Positions 27,628-36,914 of a stretch of DNA of 64,000 bases are shown piece after piece. The stretch is taken from NCBI RefSeq assembly GCF_001273845.1, contig NZ_JHBW01000089.1, forward strand, positions 59,862 through 123,861, read 5' to 3'. The notes below the pieces were generated by a model. That model searched no databases. It was given only the letters and a program-made list of their open reading frames with translations, and had not been told where the DNA came from. Within the stretch, counting starts at the first letter, position 1; each line of letters opens with the position of its first letter. The translations under genes and the position numbers were made by a program. The DNA is from Leucobacter musarum subsp. musarum (GTDB lineage: Bacteria > Actinomycetota > Actinomycetes > Actinomycetales > Microbacteriaceae).

Positions 27628-28410
27628 ATGGCGAAAATTCTGAACCGGATCGTCGTGACGATCGTCTACCTCTTTCTGCTCGCACCGATCATCGCCGTCG
27701 TGCTGATCTCATTCAACGACTCCAAGAGTCTCGCGATCGAGATCGGGGCGCCGTCGTTCCAGTGGTACGAGAGCATTCTGCAAAACACCGACCTGATGGA
27801 CGGTGCGCGGGTCAGCCTGGTCACCGCCGTGGTGACGGCGGTCGTCGTGCTCGTGCTGGGAGTGCCGGTCGCACTCGCGATCGCGCGCTACGAGTTTCCG
27901 GGCAAGGCCGCGGTGTCGGGGTTCTTCCTGTCTCCGCTGCTCGTGCCGGGCGTCGTGCTCGGTCTCGGCCTGCTGCTGGTGTTCCAGCCCGTCGGGCTCG
28001 TCGGCACCTACCCCGGCATCGTGCTCGCGCACTTCGGGGTGACCGTGCCGTACGTGATTCGCACGACGCTCTCGAGCCTGGTCACGAGTGACATGCGCTG
28101 CGAGGAGGCGGCTCGGGTGCACGGGGCGAACTCGTTCACCACGTTCCGTCGCGTGACGCTGCCGATCATCGCACCGGGCATCCTCGCCGGCGGGGTGATG
28201 GCGTTCATCATCTCGTTCGATGAGGCCGTGATCTCGCTCTTCGTCGCCGGCTCCGGGCACACGACGCTGCCGGTGGAGATGTTCCGCTACCTGCAGTACC
28301 GCTCGGACCCGGGCCTCGCCGCACTGTCGGTGATCCTCATCGCCCTCTCGGTCGTGATCGTGCTCGTGATCGAGCGCGCCGTCGGCCTGCGAAAGGTGGT
28401 GAACTCGTAG
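27628..28410 (+). CDS. ABC transporter permease (PotC-like)
   Basis: 260 residues and six hydrophobic helices. EAA loop near residues 155-181: CEEAARVHGANSFTTFRRV and TLPIIAPG. Last gene of the four-gene importer, followed by a 69-bp palindrome. It starts six bases after the PotB-like stop. Confidence 0.9.
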   Translation: MAKILNRIVVTIVYLFLLAPIIAVVLISFNDSKSLAIEIGAPSFQWYESILQNTDLMDGARVSLVTAVVTAVVVLVLGVPVALAIARYEFPGKAAVSGFFLSPLLVPGVVLGLGLLLVFQPVGLVGTYPGIVLAHFGVTVPYVIRTTLSSLVTSDMRCEEAARVHGANSFTTFRRVTLPIIAPGILAGGVMAFIISFDEAVISLFVAGSGHTTLPVEMFRYLQYRSDPGLAALSVILIALSVVIVLVIERAVGLRKVVNS

Positions 28411-28453
28411 GGCTCCCCGTGGCGTCGCGCCCGCCGCCGCGCCCGCCCTTCCC

Positions 28454-28522
28454 CGAGCGCACCTCTTTCGCTCGAGCGCACACCTATTGAGAGGGTGCAC
28501 TCGAGCGAAAGGGGTGCGCTCG
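28454..28522. repeat. 69-bp intergenic palindrome, family B copy 2
   Basis: Arms 28454-28481 and 28495-28522 pair at 26 of 28 positions. Stem core CTTTCGCTCGAG / CTCGAGCGAAAG differs from copy 3 with compensating changes. Placed 43 bp after the permease gene. Confidence 0.78.
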
Positions 28523-28608
28523 ACGGGTATGAGAAGCGGGAAGGAGGGTGAGGACTGCGGGGGCGGGGCGGGGTGGTGCGGTGCCCGGGGCCCCGCCACC
28601 CCACCCGC

Positions 28609-28654
28609 GTGATATTCGCCCGGCGTGCGATAAGCCTCGCGTCTCGAATATCAC
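28609..28654. promoter_or_regulatory. Inverted repeat upstream of the creatininase-family gene
   Basis: GTGATATTCG and CGAATATCAC are perfect 10-base arms with a 26-base spacer, 78 bp before the next start codon. A looped operator or a leader hairpin is possible; the AT-rich arms stand out from the surrounding GC-rich DNA. A TATACT box follows at 28662 without a good -35. Confidence 0.4.
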
Positions 28655-28731
28655 ACCGCCTTATACTCCGTGCCCCGAACTGTGCGCAAAGTTATGGTGA
28701 AAAGCACGCACATCAACGGAGAGGCGAGCAC

Positions 28732-29553
28732 ATGGGGCACTTCAGAACACACCGACTCGGGGAACTCAGCTGGACGGAGGCGCGCGACGCCGCGGCCCAG
28801 AATCCGATTGTGCTCATTCCCTCCGGTGCCATCGAGCAGCACGGCGCGCACCTGCCGCTGAACGAAGACGCGATCACCGCCGAGTGGGTCGCCGAATACA
28901 TCTCGCAGCACATCGACACCCCGGTGCTCGTCGCGCCGACGCTGAGCTACGGGCACTCGCCGATCTTCGACGGGTTCGCGGGCACGCTCAACCTCTCGTT
29001 TGAGACCCTGCAGGCGGTGCTGTTCGAGGTGATGGACAGTCTCGTGAAGCACGGCTTCCGCCGAATTGTCATCGTCAACAACAACGGCGGCAACCAGGCG
29101 TCGGCTGCGCACGCGGCGGATCGCCTGCGCAAGAAGTACGGCGTGCTCGTGGGCAGTGTGTACCCGTGGGGCATCGGCTACCGGGTGATGCGTGATCTCT
29201 ATGAGGATCCGGCCACCGCCTATGGCCACGGCTCGGAGCCCGAGCACAGCGCGATGCTCGCGATGTTCCCTGAGCTCGTGCAGTCGCAGCTCATCGCCGA
29301 TGGCGGCCTCGTGCCGTTCGAAGGATGGACCCCGACGAACTACTCGGAGGGCGCGATTCCCGGCACCGCCGAGTCGGGCACGCTGTACTGGGACTTCTCG
29401 GACGTCAGCCCGTCGGGTGTCACCGGCGACCCGCGCCTCGGCTCGGCCGAGATCGGCGCCGAGTGGATCAAACGGGTCGCGCACGACGTCTGCCTCGGCT
29501 TCGTGCAAGAGTTCGAACGCAACACGGTGAACGCCGATTGGGCGCGCGCATGA
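28732..29553 (+). CDS. Creatininase family amidohydrolase
   Basis: 273 residues from ATG 28732 with GGAGAGG upstream. The metal-binding motif EQHGAHLPLNEDAI gives Glu35, His37 and Asp46; further family marks are NNNGGNQAS near 120 and GSEPEHSAML near 163 (Glu/His). The family opens cyclic amides such as creatinine or hydrolyses formamide side groups. It overlaps the next amidase gene by ATGA, so the two probably act in sequence: ring opening, then amide or carbamoyl hydrolysis. That order is an inference. Confidence 0.88.
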   Translation: MGHFRTHRLGELSWTEARDAAAQNPIVLIPSGAIEQHGAHLPLNEDAITAEWVAEYISQHIDTPVLVAPTLSYGHSPIFDGFAGTLNLSFETLQAVLFEVMDSLVKHGFRRIVIVNNNGGNQASAAHAADRLRKKYGVLVGSVYPWGIGYRVMRDLYEDPATAYGHGSEPEHSAMLAMFPELVQSQLIADGGLVPFEGWTPTNYSEGAIPGTAESGTLYWDFSDVSPSGVTGDPRLGSAEIGAEWIKRVAHDVCLGFVQEFERNTVNADWARA

Positions 29554-30428
29554 GCGGCGTCGACACCGGAAGACGCGCAGAGCAACCGGCCCGCGCGAGC
29601 CTGCAGATCAGCGTCGGGCAGTTCCCCGCGATCGAAGACAAGGCGGCGAACCTCGCGGCGGTCCGCGAGCTCGCAGCGCGCGCCGCAGCCGCAGGGTCGC
29701 GCGTGCTGATTCTCCCCGAGATGGCGATGTACCACCGCGTCACGGCGTCGGTCGCCGAAGGCGTCGCAGCAGCCGAAGATCTTGATGGCCCCTTCGCGAC
29801 CGAGGTGCTTCGCCTGTCGCGGGAGCACGGGCTGTTCATCGCAGCGGGCATGTCGAAACGGGTTCCGGGGGTGGCCGATGCGGATCGCGCCCTCAATATC
29901 CTGCTGCTCGCCGACCGCGGTGAGATCGTCGCCGAATACGAGAAGATTCACCTGTATGACGCCTTCGCGGTCAAAGAGTCCGACTCGATCACCCCGGGCG
30001 ACGCGTTGCCACCGGTGCTCGACATCGACGGCGTGAGGGTCGGGTTCGCGATCTGTTACGACCTGCGTTTCCCCGAACTCTTCCGCCTGCTCATCGATCA
30101 GGGTGCCGAGGTGCTGGCCATCAGCGCGGCCTGGGCGCGCGGGGTCGTCAAAGAGGATCACTGGCTCGCGCTACTGCGCGCTCGAGCGATCGAGAACACT
30201 GCGTACGTCTTCGCGTCCGATGAGGTCAGTGTGAAGTCGGTGGGGCGCAGCGTCATCTTCGACCCGCTCGGTCTGCAGCTCGGCGATGCGGGCGAGCAGG
30301 AGCTCGCTCTCATCACGGCGACCGTCGAGCCCGAGCGCATCGCCGCGGTGCGCAGTACGCTGCCATCGCTGCGCAACCGTCGCGTCGCCGTCGAGGCCCG
30401 CGTGCACCCGCTGCCGCCGGCCGACTGA
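29550..30428 (+). CDS. Carbon-nitrogen hydrolase (nitrilase superfamily), paralogue 2
   Basis: 292 residues. Triad Glu57 (ILPEMAMY), Lys132 (YEKIHLYD) and Cys169 (AICYDLRFPE). About 15 extra residues at the N-terminus compared with paralogues 1 and 3. Start ATG lies within the creatininase stop (ATGA), so translation is coupled. A strong hairpin at 30489-30531 ends the unit. Confidence 0.9.
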   Translation: MSGVDTGRRAEQPARASLQISVGQFPAIEDKAANLAAVRELAARAAAAGSRVLILPEMAMYHRVTASVAEGVAAAEDLDGPFATEVLRLSREHGLFIAAGMSKRVPGVADADRALNILLLADRGEIVAEYEKIHLYDAFAVKESDSITPGDALPPVLDIDGVRVGFAICYDLRFPELFRLLIDQGAEVLAISAAWARGVVKEDHWLALLRARAIENTAYVFASDEVSVKSVGRSVIFDPLGLQLGDAGEQELALITATVEPERIAAVRSTLPSLRNRRVAVEARVHPLPPAD

Positions 30429-30488
30429 CTCGCTGACTCTCGGACCCGCTGCATGGGCGGGTGATTCGCCACCGATGACGTCACCGGT

Positions 30489-30531
30489 AACGCCTCCGAT
30501 TCTGAGCAACACGCGCGGAATCGGAGGCGTT
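30489..30531 (+). terminator. Stem-loop terminator after the creatininase/amidase operon
   Basis: Perfect 14-base arms AACGCCTCCGATTC / GAATCGGAGGCGTT around a 15-base loop, 60 bp past the stop. Beyond it (30599-30665) lie two direct TTGGGCGTT repeats, one facing a CCCAA half-site, that may serve the next operon. Confidence 0.65.
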
Positions 30532-30794
30532 CTGCATGGAGAACGCACTGAAATCGACGCATTTCATGCGCCTGATCTGCGGTTTCGCGCAGTATAAGTT
30601 GGGCGTTATTCTCGTTACCCAATTCTTACTTGCAGCCTATGTTGACGGCTCCTAGATTGGGCGTTGAACACTTCACCTGTTCACCCAGCACCCTCGACTG
30701 GCACGACGACCGAGCTCTCAGCGTTGAGACTCCTCGCCATGCAGAGACCATCAGTCGCGCCACGAGGTCGGTCACCCAACGAAGGGAATACCCG

Positions 30795-32360
30795 ATGTCC
30801 TCCTCACGCCCGCAGCGCCTGAAGCCCTGGCTTTCGGTTCTCTCGCTCGGCGCCGTCGCGGCGCTCGCGCTCACCGCTTGCAGCGGCTCCTCTTCCGGTG
30901 ATTCCAGCGGCGACGGCTCTGCCGAGCAGGTGCTGACGTTCGGTCTGTCGGCCGATCCGGCGCAGCCCATTACCGGCGCCTCGCAGGGCACCGCGGTGAA
31001 TCAGCTCCTCACCATGGTGCATCGCGGCCTCACGAGTTTCGACGCCGATGGCCAGGCGGTTCCGGCCCTCGCCGAGAAGATTGACACCCCCGACGACCGC
31101 ACGTACGTCTTCACACTGCACCCCGATCTCACGTTCAGCGACGACAGCGCGCTCACCGCCGACAACGTCAAGAACACGCTCGACTACTACCGCGACCCGG
31201 CGAACGGCTCGCAGCTCGCGGCGCTGCTCGCAGACATCGACAGCATCGAGAGCGACGGCGCCTCCGAGGTCACGGTGAAGCTCTCGCAGCCGAACAACGC
31301 GTTCCTGCAGTACCTCGCGCTGCCCTACGCGGGCATCGTGCCCGATGCATCGCTCAACGCCGACACCGCCAACTGGGTCGGCGCGGGCCCCTGGGAGATG
31401 ACGAACCTCGATCAGGGCATCGGCCTCACGATGGAGAAGAACGACGGCTACTACGACGCCGACAACATCGCGCTCGACGAGATCGATGTGAAGTTCTACG
31501 CCGATGGCGAGGCGCGCACGAACGCCCTGCTGTCGGGCGACGTCGACCTCATCGACTACGTGACGTGGGAGAACTTCGACCGTGTCGCCGACGCCGGTTT
31601 CACCGTCGACCAGGTCAACGGACCGTTCCAGTACGTGCAGTTCAATGTCGAAGACGGCCCGTTCGCCGATCCGAAGGTGCGCCAGGCCGTCGCGTACGCC
31701 CTGAACCGCGACAACTCGGTGCTCGCCGCATTCCAGAGCAACGGCACGGCGCTCAACGGCCTGTCGATCCCTGAGACCGACCCGGCATACGATGAGGATC
31801 TCGCGAACCTCTGGAGCTACGACCCCGAGAAGGCGAAGTCGCTGCTCGCAGAGGCCGGCTACCCCGATGGCTTCCCCGCCACGCTCCTGTCGACGTCGCA
31901 GTACACGTTCCTGCAAGACAATGCGCTGTCGGTGCAGGAGGATCTGAAGGCGATCGGCATCGACGTCACGCTCGACGCCCCCGACTGGTCGACCCGCGTC
32001 TCCCAGGGTAACGAGGGCAAGTACGACATCGCCGTCTCCGGTGACAGCGGCGCCGTCGCCGACCCGTCGTACCTCATCAACTGGGTCACCGACGATCGCA
32101 CCTACAACGTGAGCTGGGGCTACAAGAACGACGAGATCGCCGATCTCATCGGTCAGGGCCTGCAGGCGACCGATGATGCAGCGAAGCACGACATCTATCA
32201 GCAGATCGGCAAGATCTGGGCCGAAGACGTGCCGTTCGCGTCGCTGAACACTCGCGCTCAGGCCTACGGCTACAACGATCAGGTGCAGGGCTTCTCGAAC
32301 CTGCCGGGCACCCTCACGTTCTACAGCGGCTACATGCTGGCGAACACCTCGATGAAGTAA
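30795..32360 (+). CDS. Oligopeptide-type ABC transporter substrate-binding lipoprotein (DppA/OppA family)
   Basis: 521 residues from ATG 30795 with GAAGGGAA upstream. Lipoprotein signal ends ALALTACSG, then a Ser/Asp/Gly linker. The type II SBP_bac_5 fold shows the usual landmarks: VNQLLTMVHRGLTSF, VFTLHPDLTFSDDSALTADNVKNT in pieces, DPKVRQAVAYALNRD near 295, and a long C-lobe. The family takes up peptides, nickel or other small molecules. First gene of a five-gene unit with two permeases, a fused double ATPase and a LysR regulator. Confidence 0.9.
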   Translation: MSSSRPQRLKPWLSVLSLGAVAALALTACSGSSSGDSSGDGSAEQVLTFGLSADPAQPITGASQGTAVNQLLTMVHRGLTSFDADGQAVPALAEKIDTPDDRTYVFTLHPDLTFSDDSALTADNVKNTLDYYRDPANGSQLAALLADIDSIESDGASEVTVKLSQPNNAFLQYLALPYAGIVPDASLNADTANWVGAGPWEMTNLDQGIGLTMEKNDGYYDADNIALDEIDVKFYADGEARTNALLSGDVDLIDYVTWENFDRVADAGFTVDQVNGPFQYVQFNVEDGPFADPKVRQAVAYALNRDNSVLAAFQSNGTALNGLSIPETDPAYDEDLANLWSYDPEKAKSLLAEAGYPDGFPATLLSTSQYTFLQDNALSVQEDLKAIGIDVTLDAPDWSTRVSQGNEGKYDIAVSGDSGAVADPSYLINWVTDDRTYNVSWGYKNDEIADLIGQGLQATDDAAKHDIYQQIGKIWAEDVPFASLNTRAQAYGYNDQVQGFSNLPGTLTFYSGYMLANTSMK

Positions 32361-32387
32361 CCACCCGATTCAGGAAGACATCACATC

Positions 32388-33341
32388 GTGCTTGCATTCA
32401 TTGCGAAGCGCCTGGCGATGGGCGTGGGCCTCGTGCTCCTCGTACTCACGCTCATCTTCTCAGCGCTGCATTTCGTGCCGGGCGACCCGGCCGTGCTGCT
32501 CCTCAGCGTCGGCGATGGGGGCGCCCCCACGCCGGAAGCCGTCGACCGGGTCCGCGAACAGCTGGGTCTGAACCAGCCGCTGTTTGTGCAGTACCTGCAC
32601 TTCCTCGGCGGCGTGTTCACCGGTGACCTCGGCAACTCGTTCAAGACGTCCCAGCCGGTGCTCGAGGCCATCGGGGCCCGACTGCCCCGCACCCTCCTGC
32701 TTGTCGGCTTCGCGACGCTCATCTCGGTCGTGTTCGGCATCACCCTCGGTGCCCTGGCCGCCCGCAAGGGCGGCTGGGTCGACACCCTGGTCACCGCCCT
32801 CAGCTCGATCGGCGTCGCGCTCCCGGTATTCGTGTTCGGCGCTGTGCTGATCCTGCTGTTCTCGATCTCACTGAAGTGGTTCCCCGCGGGCGGCTACGTC
32901 GATTTCGCGAAGGATCCGCTGGGCGCCATCTGGTCCCTGATGCTGCCGGCGATATCGCTCGCCGTCGGCTTCTCAGCCCAGATCGCCCGAATGACACGGT
33001 CGGCGGTGCTCGAGGTGCAGGGCCAGGACTGGGTGCGCACCGCGAAGTCGATCGGCCTGGCCCCGTTCACGGTGTTCCGCAAGCACGTGCTGCGCAACTC
33101 CCTGACCCCGGTGGTCACGGTCATCGGCATCGGCTTCGGCACCCTGCTCGGCTCGACCGTGCTGGTCGAGCGAGTCTTTAACTACCCCGGCATGTCGAGC
33201 CTGCTGGTCGACGGCGTCACCAACCGCGACTATCCCGTGGTGCAGGGCATCGTCATCGTCATCGCGCTCATGTTCATTCTGATCAACATCGTCGTCGATG
33301 TGATCTACGGCATTCTCGATCCCCGAGTGAGGCGGTCATGA
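32388..33341 (+). CDS. ABC transporter permease (DppB/OppB family)
   Basis: 317 residues. N-terminal TM1 followed by the periplasmic segment HFVPGDPAVLLL and a DRVREQLGLNQPLFVQYLHFL stretch typical of DppB. The cytoplasmic EAA loop GQDWVRTAKSIGLAPFTVFRK lies near 215-235. GTG 32388 follows AGGAAG. Overlaps the next permease by ATGA. Confidence 0.92.
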   Translation: MLAFIAKRLAMGVGLVLLVLTLIFSALHFVPGDPAVLLLSVGDGGAPTPEAVDRVREQLGLNQPLFVQYLHFLGGVFTGDLGNSFKTSQPVLEAIGARLPRTLLLVGFATLISVVFGITLGALAARKGGWVDTLVTALSSIGVALPVFVFGAVLILLFSISLKWFPAGGYVDFAKDPLGAIWSLMLPAISLAVGFSAQIARMTRSAVLEVQGQDWVRTAKSIGLAPFTVFRKHVLRNSLTPVVTVIGIGFGTLLGSTVLVERVFNYPGMSSLLVDGVTNRDYPVVQGIVIVIALMFILINIVVDVIYGILDPRVRRS

Positions 33342-34183
33342 AACTCAGTCCCCGCCTGCGTCAGGCGATCACGCCCCTGCGCGTCATCATGGCCGTGTAC
33401 ATCGTCGTCATTCTCGTCGTGATGTTCCTCGCCCCGGTACTCGCACCCTACGACCCGATCGCGCAGAACGTCGCGCTGCGACTGAAGCCCCCGTTCTCGG
33501 AGGGCCACCTGCTCGGCACCGATGAGCTCGGCCGCGACATCCTGTCGCGCGTCATGTACGGCGCCCAGATCGAGCTCTTCATCGCCCTGGGGGCGACGCT
33601 GCTCGCGACGGGCCTCGGCACGTTGCTCGGTTTGCTGGGCGCGTACTTCAACGGGCTCACGGAGTTCATCACCATGCGCCTCATCGTCGACGTGGTGCTC
33701 GCGTTCCCGCCGATCATTCTGGCGCTGCTCGCGGTCACCCTCTACGGGCCCGGAGCGGTGACACTGATCATCGCGATCGGTGTGCTCTTCGCCCCGATCT
33801 TCGCGAGAATCACCTACGGCCAGGTGCTGTCGGTGAAGCGCGAAGAGTACGTGGACGCCGCGAAGACCTTCGGTGCGCCGACGATCGTGGTCATGTTCCG
33901 CACCGTGCTGCCGAATGTCTCGGCGCCCATCATCGTGCAGTTCTCGCTCACGATGGCCGCGGCGATCCTGCTCGAATCGGGCCTCAGTTACCTCGGGCTC
34001 GGCGTCGTGCCGCCCACGCCCTCGTGGGGTTCGATGGTGGCCCAGGGGCAGCGGTACCTGACGACCGACCCGCACGCGTTGCTCGTGCCCGGCATCGTCG
34101 TCGTGCTCACCATTCTCGCGTTCGGCATCCTCGGCGACGCCCTCCGCGATCTCCTCGATCCGAAAGCGAAGAAGCGATCATGA
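33338..34183 (+). CDS. ABC transporter permease (DppC/OppC family)
   Basis: 281 residues. Family marks: LAPYDPIAQNVALRLKPP near 32-49, HLLGTDELGRDILSRVMYGAQ in pieces, and the EAA loop REEYVDAAKTFGAPTIVVMF near 168-187. Partner of the DppB-like protein. ATGA overlaps on both sides. Confidence 0.92.
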   Translation: MKLSPRLRQAITPLRVIMAVYIVVILVVMFLAPVLAPYDPIAQNVALRLKPPFSEGHLLGTDELGRDILSRVMYGAQIELFIALGATLLATGLGTLLGLLGAYFNGLTEFITMRLIVDVVLAFPPIILALLAVTLYGPGAVTLIIAIGVLFAPIFARITYGQVLSVKREEYVDAAKTFGAPTIVVMFRTVLPNVSAPIIVQFSLTMAAAILLESGLSYLGLGVVPPTPSWGSMVAQGQRYLTTDPHALLVPGIVVVLTILAFGILGDALRDLLDPKAKKRS

Positions 34184-35865
34184 GTACTCCACTCCTCAAG
34201 ATTGACCGTCTCTCCGTCGAGTTTCAGACTCCCGACGGGTGGCGAGCGGTGACACGCGAAGTCTCGTTCGAGCTGCAGAAGGGCAAGACCCTCGCACTGG
34301 TCGGTGAGTCGGGATCGGGCAAGTCGGTCACGTCCATGTCGATTCTCGACCTGCTCCCGCCGAACACGCGGCGCACCGGAACCATCTGGTTCGACGGCGT
34401 CGACGTCACCGCGTTCTCGGACAAGGCGCTGCGCAAGCTGCGTGGATCGCGCATCGCGACGATCTTCCAGGAGCCCATGACGGCGATGAACCCGGTCTAC
34501 ACGGTGGGTGACCAGCTCATCGCGGCGCTGTCGAGCCACCGCGATCTCACGAAGGCCGAGGCGCGCGAGCGAGCCATTCAGCTGCTGCGCGACGTGCACA
34601 TGCCGAATCCCGAGCAGAAGGTCGACGACTACCCCCACCAGCTCTCGGGTGGCCAGCGACAGCGCGCGATGATCGCGATGGCGATCTCGAGCGAGCCCGA
34701 GCTGCTCATCGCCGACGAGCCCACGACGGCACTCGACGTCACCGTGCAGGCTGAGATTCTCGACCTCATCGCGGAGCTGCAGGAGCGGCTCGGCATGGGC
34801 GTGCTGATCATCACGCACGACATGGGGGTCGTCGCCGACGTCGCCGATGACGTGGTCGTGATGAAAGACGGCGAGGTCGTCGAAGCCGCGCCGTCGCGCC
34901 AGCTCTTCGCGAACCCGCAGCAGCCGTACACGCAGCAGTTGCTTGCCGCGGTGCCGCACCTCGGCAAGGCGAAAGACTTCTTGGACTCCTCGGGCAACAA
35001 GCTCCGCATCGACGGCGTCACCGCGCTCAACGTGCTCCCGGAGGTCGTGCTCGAACTCGACCAAGCGGTCATCCGCTACCCGGGTCGCTGGCGTCGCCCC
35101 GGTTTCCAAGCGATCAACGGTATCGACCTGCAGGTCGCGAAGGGCGAGATCGTGGGTCTCGTCGGTGAATCGGGATCGGGCAAGTCGACCATCGGCAAAG
35201 CCGCGATCGGCCTGCTCCCCGTGTCCGAGGGCACGCTCGAAGTCGAGGGCGAGCGCATCGCCGGCCGCGGTGGCGCAGCCATGAAGCAGCTGCGCAAGCA
35301 CGTCACGATGGTGTTCCAGGATCCGGCCTCATCGCTGAATCCGCGGCGCACCATCGGGCAGGCGATCAGCGACCCGCTGCTGTGGCAGGGCATCATGCGC
35401 GACGGTCGCAAGCGCCGTACTCGCGCGAAAGAACTGCTCGAGCAGGTGCAGCTCAACCCCGACTGGGTCGACCGGTATCCGCATGAACTCTCAGGAGGTC
35501 AGCGGCAGCGCATCGGCATCGCGCGAGCGATCGCGACGAACCCGGTGCTGATGATCGCCGACGAGCCCACCTCGGCGCTCGACGTCTCGGTGCAGGCGCA
35601 GGTGCTCGACCTCTTCCTCGGCCTGCAGCGCGAACTCGGGTTCTCGTGCCTGTTCATCAGCCACGACCTCTCGGTGGTCGAGACCCTGTCGAACCGCGTG
35701 GTCGTGCTGCGGCACGGCGACGTCGTCGAACAGGGGCCGACCGAGCAGGTGCTGCACCACCCTCAGGACGAGTACACGCGGCGCCTCATCGCAGCCGCTC
35801 CCGTGCCCGACCCCGAGGTGCAGCGCGAGCGCCGGGCGATCCGACTGGCAGCGAAGCAGGCCTGA
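34180..35865 (+). CDS. Fused DppD-DppF type ABC transporter ATP-binding protein
   Basis: 561 residues, the two ATPases of an oligopeptide importer joined in one chain. Domain 1: Walker A GESGSGKS at 42-49, signature LSGGQRQRAMIAMAI, Walker B LLIADEPTTALDV. Domain 2: Walker A at 329-336, signature LSGGQRQRIGIARAI, Walker B LMIADEPTSALDV. The short C-terminus after domain 1 keeps the DppD-type NPQQPYTQQLL motif. Start chosen at the ATGA overlap (34180). Fused forms are common in actinobacteria. Confidence 0.93.
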   Translation: MSTPLLKIDRLSVEFQTPDGWRAVTREVSFELQKGKTLALVGESGSGKSVTSMSILDLLPPNTRRTGTIWFDGVDVTAFSDKALRKLRGSRIATIFQEPMTAMNPVYTVGDQLIAALSSHRDLTKAEARERAIQLLRDVHMPNPEQKVDDYPHQLSGGQRQRAMIAMAISSEPELLIADEPTTALDVTVQAEILDLIAELQERLGMGVLIITHDMGVVADVADDVVVMKDGEVVEAAPSRQLFANPQQPYTQQLLAAVPHLGKAKDFLDSSGNKLRIDGVTALNVLPEVVLELDQAVIRYPGRWRRPGFQAINGIDLQVAKGEIVGLVGESGSGKSTIGKAAIGLLPVSEGTLEVEGERIAGRGGAAMKQLRKHVTMVFQDPASSLNPRRTIGQAISDPLLWQGIMRDGRKRRTRAKELLEQVQLNPDWVDRYPHELSGGQRQRIGIARAIATNPVLMIADEPTSALDVSVQAQVLDLFLGLQRELGFSCLFISHDLSVVETLSNRVVVLRHGDVVEQGPTEQVLHHPQDEYTRRLIAAAPVPDPEVQRERRAIRLAAKQA

Positions 35866-35867
35866 TC

Positions 35868-36758
35868 ATGGAGACCCGACGCCTGGAAGCCTTCGTCGCA
35901 CTGGTCGACGCAGGCGGCTTTCGCCAGGCCGCGGACGAGCTCTTCATCACGCAGCCGGCGCTGTCGCAGCAGATCGCGCGGCTCGAGAAAGACGTCGGCG
36001 TGCAGCTGATCGACCGCACCACGCGGCCGATCACGACGACCGAGGCGGGGCGCGAGTTCTACTTCCGCTGCCGCAACGTGCTCGACTCGATGCGCGAGGT
36101 CTCGCAACTACTCTCCGATGCACGCGACGCCCAGTTCGGGCGCGTACGCATCGGCATCGTGCCGGCGATGCTCTTCGCCTCGCCGGCACGGGCCGTGCGC
36201 ACCTTCCAAGAGCGCTTTCCCGAGGCCGAGGTGAGTCTGCGCAGCATCGCGACGGGCACGCTCATCGAAGAGCTCGAGCAGGGCAGCGTCGACGTCGCCG
36301 TGCTGCTGACGCGGCCCACCCTGAAAGACTTGTCGACGGTTGACCTTTTCAGCGACGATTACATGGTCTGCCTGCCCAGCGGTCACCGGCTTGAGGGGCA
36401 AGACGAGGTGAGCTTCGCCGAGCTGCGCGACGAGCGGTTCATCCAGGGCATTCGTGCGGCGAACCGGATGGGCTTCGACTCCGTCGTCTCGGCCTGCATG
36501 AGTGCGGGCTTCTCGCCGAACAGTGTTGAAGCTTTCGGATCCTACCTCGACCACGCCGGGCTCGTCTCAGCCGGCATGGGGGTCTCGTTTGCTCCGCAAT
36601 CGTTCGCACATCTGCGACCGAACGGGGTCAGCTATCACAAGCTCGTCAACCCGAGCGCGAGCATGACGGCGACGATCTCCTGGTACCCGAGGCGTCTCGA
36701 CTCGGTGGGCCGGGCCTTCGTCGACCACTGCATCGCCGAGTGCACGACGGGCGGGTGA
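35868..36758 (+). CDS. LysR family transcriptional regulator
   Basis: 296 residues. Winged helix-turn-helix in the first 60 residues (RRLEAFVALVDAGGFRQAA; ITQPALSQQIARLEKDVG), followed by a LysR substrate-binding domain (about 90-290). ATG 35868 is two bases after the ATPase stop, so it is the last gene of the transporter operon and not divergent as is usual for LysR genes. It may control its own operon or the amidase genes downstream. Confidence 0.9.
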   Translation: METRRLEAFVALVDAGGFRQAADELFITQPALSQQIARLEKDVGVQLIDRTTRPITTTEAGREFYFRCRNVLDSMREVSQLLSDARDAQFGRVRIGIVPAMLFASPARAVRTFQERFPEAEVSLRSIATGTLIEELEQGSVDVAVLLTRPTLKDLSTVDLFSDDYMVCLPSGHRLEGQDEVSFAELRDERFIQGIRAANRMGFDSVVSACMSAGFSPNSVEAFGSYLDHAGLVSAGMGVSFAPQSFAHLRPNGVSYHKLVNPSASMTATISWYPRRLDSVGRAFVDHCIAECTTGG

Positions 36759-36914
36759 GGCGCACCAGGCCCCGCGATCCCGCACCCTCCACTCCGCTGC
36801 GACCGTATCCCGGCACCTCGCCGACGACCGCTCGCACGGAGCGCGGTCGAACACACCCAAAAACTGCCCCACGAACCCCCATTTCTCATCACAGGAACAC
36901 CCGGAAGGACCCCC

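Noticed and set aside
34024..34179. Upstream extension of the fused peptide-transporter ATPase.
   Set aside because: Overlaps the permease gene and has shadow composition; ATG 34180 is in ATGA overlap.
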